Below are positions 63,133 through 64,000 of a stretch of DNA of 64,000 nucleotides, piece by piece. Origin of the DNA: Catenulispora rubra. Lineage in GTDB: Bacteria > Actinomycetota > Actinomycetes > Streptomycetales > Catenulisporaceae. The first letter of the stretch is position 1. Every line of letters starts with the position of its first letter. The translations under genes were made by a program, and so were the position numbers. The notes beneath the pieces are model-generated. The model was not told the DNA's origin, did no database searches, and saw nothing but the letters and a program-made list of their open reading frames with translations. The DNA lies in assembly GCF_015356825.1 (NCBI RefSeq), contig NZ_JAACYW010000007.1, positions 44,357 through 108,356 on the forward strand, given 5' to 3'.

Positions 63133-63207
63133 GTGTGGCCGGACAATGTGTGGCCGGAACATGTGCAGTCAGAACATGTATAGCCAGACAATGTGTGACC
63201 AGACCAA
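63133..63207. repeat. Five tandem 15-bp repeats between ndh and the partial secreted protein
   Basis: Units start at 63133, 63148, 63163, 63178 and 63193: GTGTGGCCGGACAAT, GTGTGGCCGGAACAT, GTGCAGTCAGAACAT, GTATAGCCAGACAAT and GTGTGACCAGACCAA. The array lies in the 381-base gap 62874-63254, downstream of the gene ending at 63255 and upstream of the ndh palindromes. A Cys-rich pentapeptide reading on the plus strand is judged incidental. Confidence 0.85.
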
Positions 63208-63254
63208 AAGACGAGCGACGCCACGGGAGAGTTCCCGGCTTCCTGGGCGGCCGG

Positions 63255-63998
63255 TCAGCCTCCCGCGCCGTCATCGGTGAAAGGCCGGATGACGGCGTCC
63301 GCGTGACCGACGAAGGAGCCGGCCATCCGCAGGCCCCAGCGCGGGTCGGCCACGATCTGGTAGAGCTGGTCGTCGGTCAGCGGACCGTCGCTCCACTCCA
63401 CGACGTTGATCGCGGCGTGATCGGGCCGCGTGATCGAGACCATGTTGTTGTGCGTCGGAGTGCTGCTGCCGCCGGGGTAGCCGGTGCCGTGTTGGACCAT
63501 GACCACCGAACCGTCGGAGAGAGTCGCCGCCGCGCAGTAGTCCTCTTCGAAGGCCGGCATGCACTGCGACTGCGGGGTCTTGCCGTCCAGCGCGCCGTTA
63601 CTCACCGAGGCCGAGATCCGGATCGCGCCGTGCTGCGTGGTCCAGGTCAGGGTGGCGTTCGCGTTGACGTCGCTGATCGAGCTGCCGCTGAAGCTCGATC
63701 CCGTCCCCGGCCCGAGCTGTTGCAGCACGTCGATGACGAGCTCGGCGACCGACGGTCCGTCGGTGCCCGTCGGGTCGGTCGGGTGCCCCGGGACCGGTGG
63801 TTTCCAGGACGCCGGGATCGTGCCGATCACCGTGTTCGGCGAGGACTGCGTGGAACCGGACAAGACCTGGGACACCGAGATCGGCGACGAGGGCGCCGAC
63901 GTCGGTGAGGACGTACTCGACGTACTCGACATACTCGACACGCCTGGCGTCGGTGTCGTCGTCCCCACCGCCAGGCCCGGACCCACGCCCGGTCCCAC
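63255..63998 (-). CDS. Secreted/anti-sigma-like protein, N-terminus beyond the window
   Basis: 248 codons are visible; the frame may begin at a GTG at 63998 but probably extends past the right edge. A Ser/Thr/Pro-rich segment (TTTPTPGVSSMSSTSST) about 60 residues long leads to a folded domain with DGPSVAELVIDVLQQLG, a cysteine pair (SQCMPAFEEDYC) and ATLSDGSVVMVQHGTG. The TLSDGSV block and the overall layout match the extracytoplasmic part of the protein at 57376. It may likewise follow an ECF sigma gene outside the window. Confidence 0.6.
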   Translation of the reverse strand: MGPGVGPGLAVGTTTPTPGVSSMSSTSSTSSPTSAPSSPISVSQVLSGSTQSSPNTVIGTIPASWKPPVPGHPTDPTGTDGPSVAELVIDVLQQLGPGTGSSFSGSSISDVNANATLTWTTQHGAIRISASVSNGALDGKTPQSQCMPAFEEDYCAAATLSDGSVVMVQHGTGYPGGSSTPTHNNMVSITRPDHAAINVVEWSDGPLTDDQLYQIVADPRWGLRMAGSFVGHADAVIRPFTDDGAGG

Positions 63999-64000
63999 CC

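Noticed and set aside
63133..63207. CRISPR-like array
   Set aside because: The 15-bp units are directly adjacent with no spacers, and no cas genes are nearby.
63078..63908. Plus-strand frame giving Cys-rich pentapeptides over the 15-bp repeats
   Set aside because: A 15-bp unit automatically gives a 5-residue repeat in any open frame. The rest overlaps the minus-strand secreted protein, and no ribosome site was seen.

Overview
The window is chromosomal DNA from a high-GC actinomycete. Evidence: G/C-rich third codon positions throughout, frequent GTG and TTG starts, Streptomyces-type families (SigE-type sigma factor, SpoIIE-type PP2C phosphatases with kinase-like ATPase domains, DUF1707-FHA, DUF1003, MgtE/CBS/PRC-barrel, DevR-like regulators) and two LacI-controlled sugar loci. 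A member of Catenulisporales or a nearby order is plausible, but this is inference. No tRNA, rRNA, CRISPR array, transposase or phage gene was recognised.

Layout. 1-2.7 kb: partial short-chain dehydrogenase, membrane Ser/Thr kinase, nitrilase-family amidase. 2.8-6.5 kb: an E1alpha-E1beta-E2 2-oxoacid dehydrogenase operon closed by an 18-bp-arm hairpin. 6.7-11.1 kb: DevR-like regulator, a TetR/FAD-monooxygenase divergent pair with a triple operator, prephenate dehydratase, J-domain-like protein. 11.2-18.2 kb: 5-oxoprolinase subunit A, an unknown DNA-binding-like protein with a long repetitive tail, small membrane protein, FHA protein, lipoprotein serpin, nitroreductase, SAF/CpaB-like protein, FmdB zinc ribbon. 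18.4-26.8 kb: large SpoIIE phosphatase, 5-formyl-THF cyclo-ligase, diguanylate cyclase, galU, moeA-moaC, MFS exporter. 26.9-35.3 kb: MBL-Rieske protein, GDSL esterase, MarR/tam divergent pair with two operators, VOC protein, DUF1003 and MgtE-like pair, LppX-like lipoprotein, phosphodiesterase-like enzyme.

35.4-51.7 kb is a carbohydrate region. It opens with a deletion scar joining remnants of a D-2-hydroxyacid dehydrogenase and a sugar-binding protein. A heparinase II/III-like lyase, a DUF2264 protein and a TIM-barrel isomerase follow as a translationally coupled operon with a LacI regulator. Next come a large LuxR regulator, a secreted HExxH protein and a second sugar operon (Gfo/Idh/MocA oxidoreductase, DUF993, TIM-barrel isomerase) divergent from a second LacI gene over a perfect GGAAAGC/GCTTTCC palindrome.

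51.8-64 kb is signalling and envelope: a soluble hybrid histidine kinase with a five-unit HAMP array coupled to a response regulator, a divergent SpoIIE-type phosphatase, a SigE-family sigma factor with an anti-sigma-like membrane partner, cyclopropane fatty acid synthase, alpha/beta hydrolase, a lone HicB-like protein, type II NADH dehydrogenase, and a partial secreted protein resembling the anti-sigma-like one.

Recurring themes are short-period tandem repeats near gene ends, clean palindromic operators in divergent promoters, and bidirectional hairpins between convergent genes.
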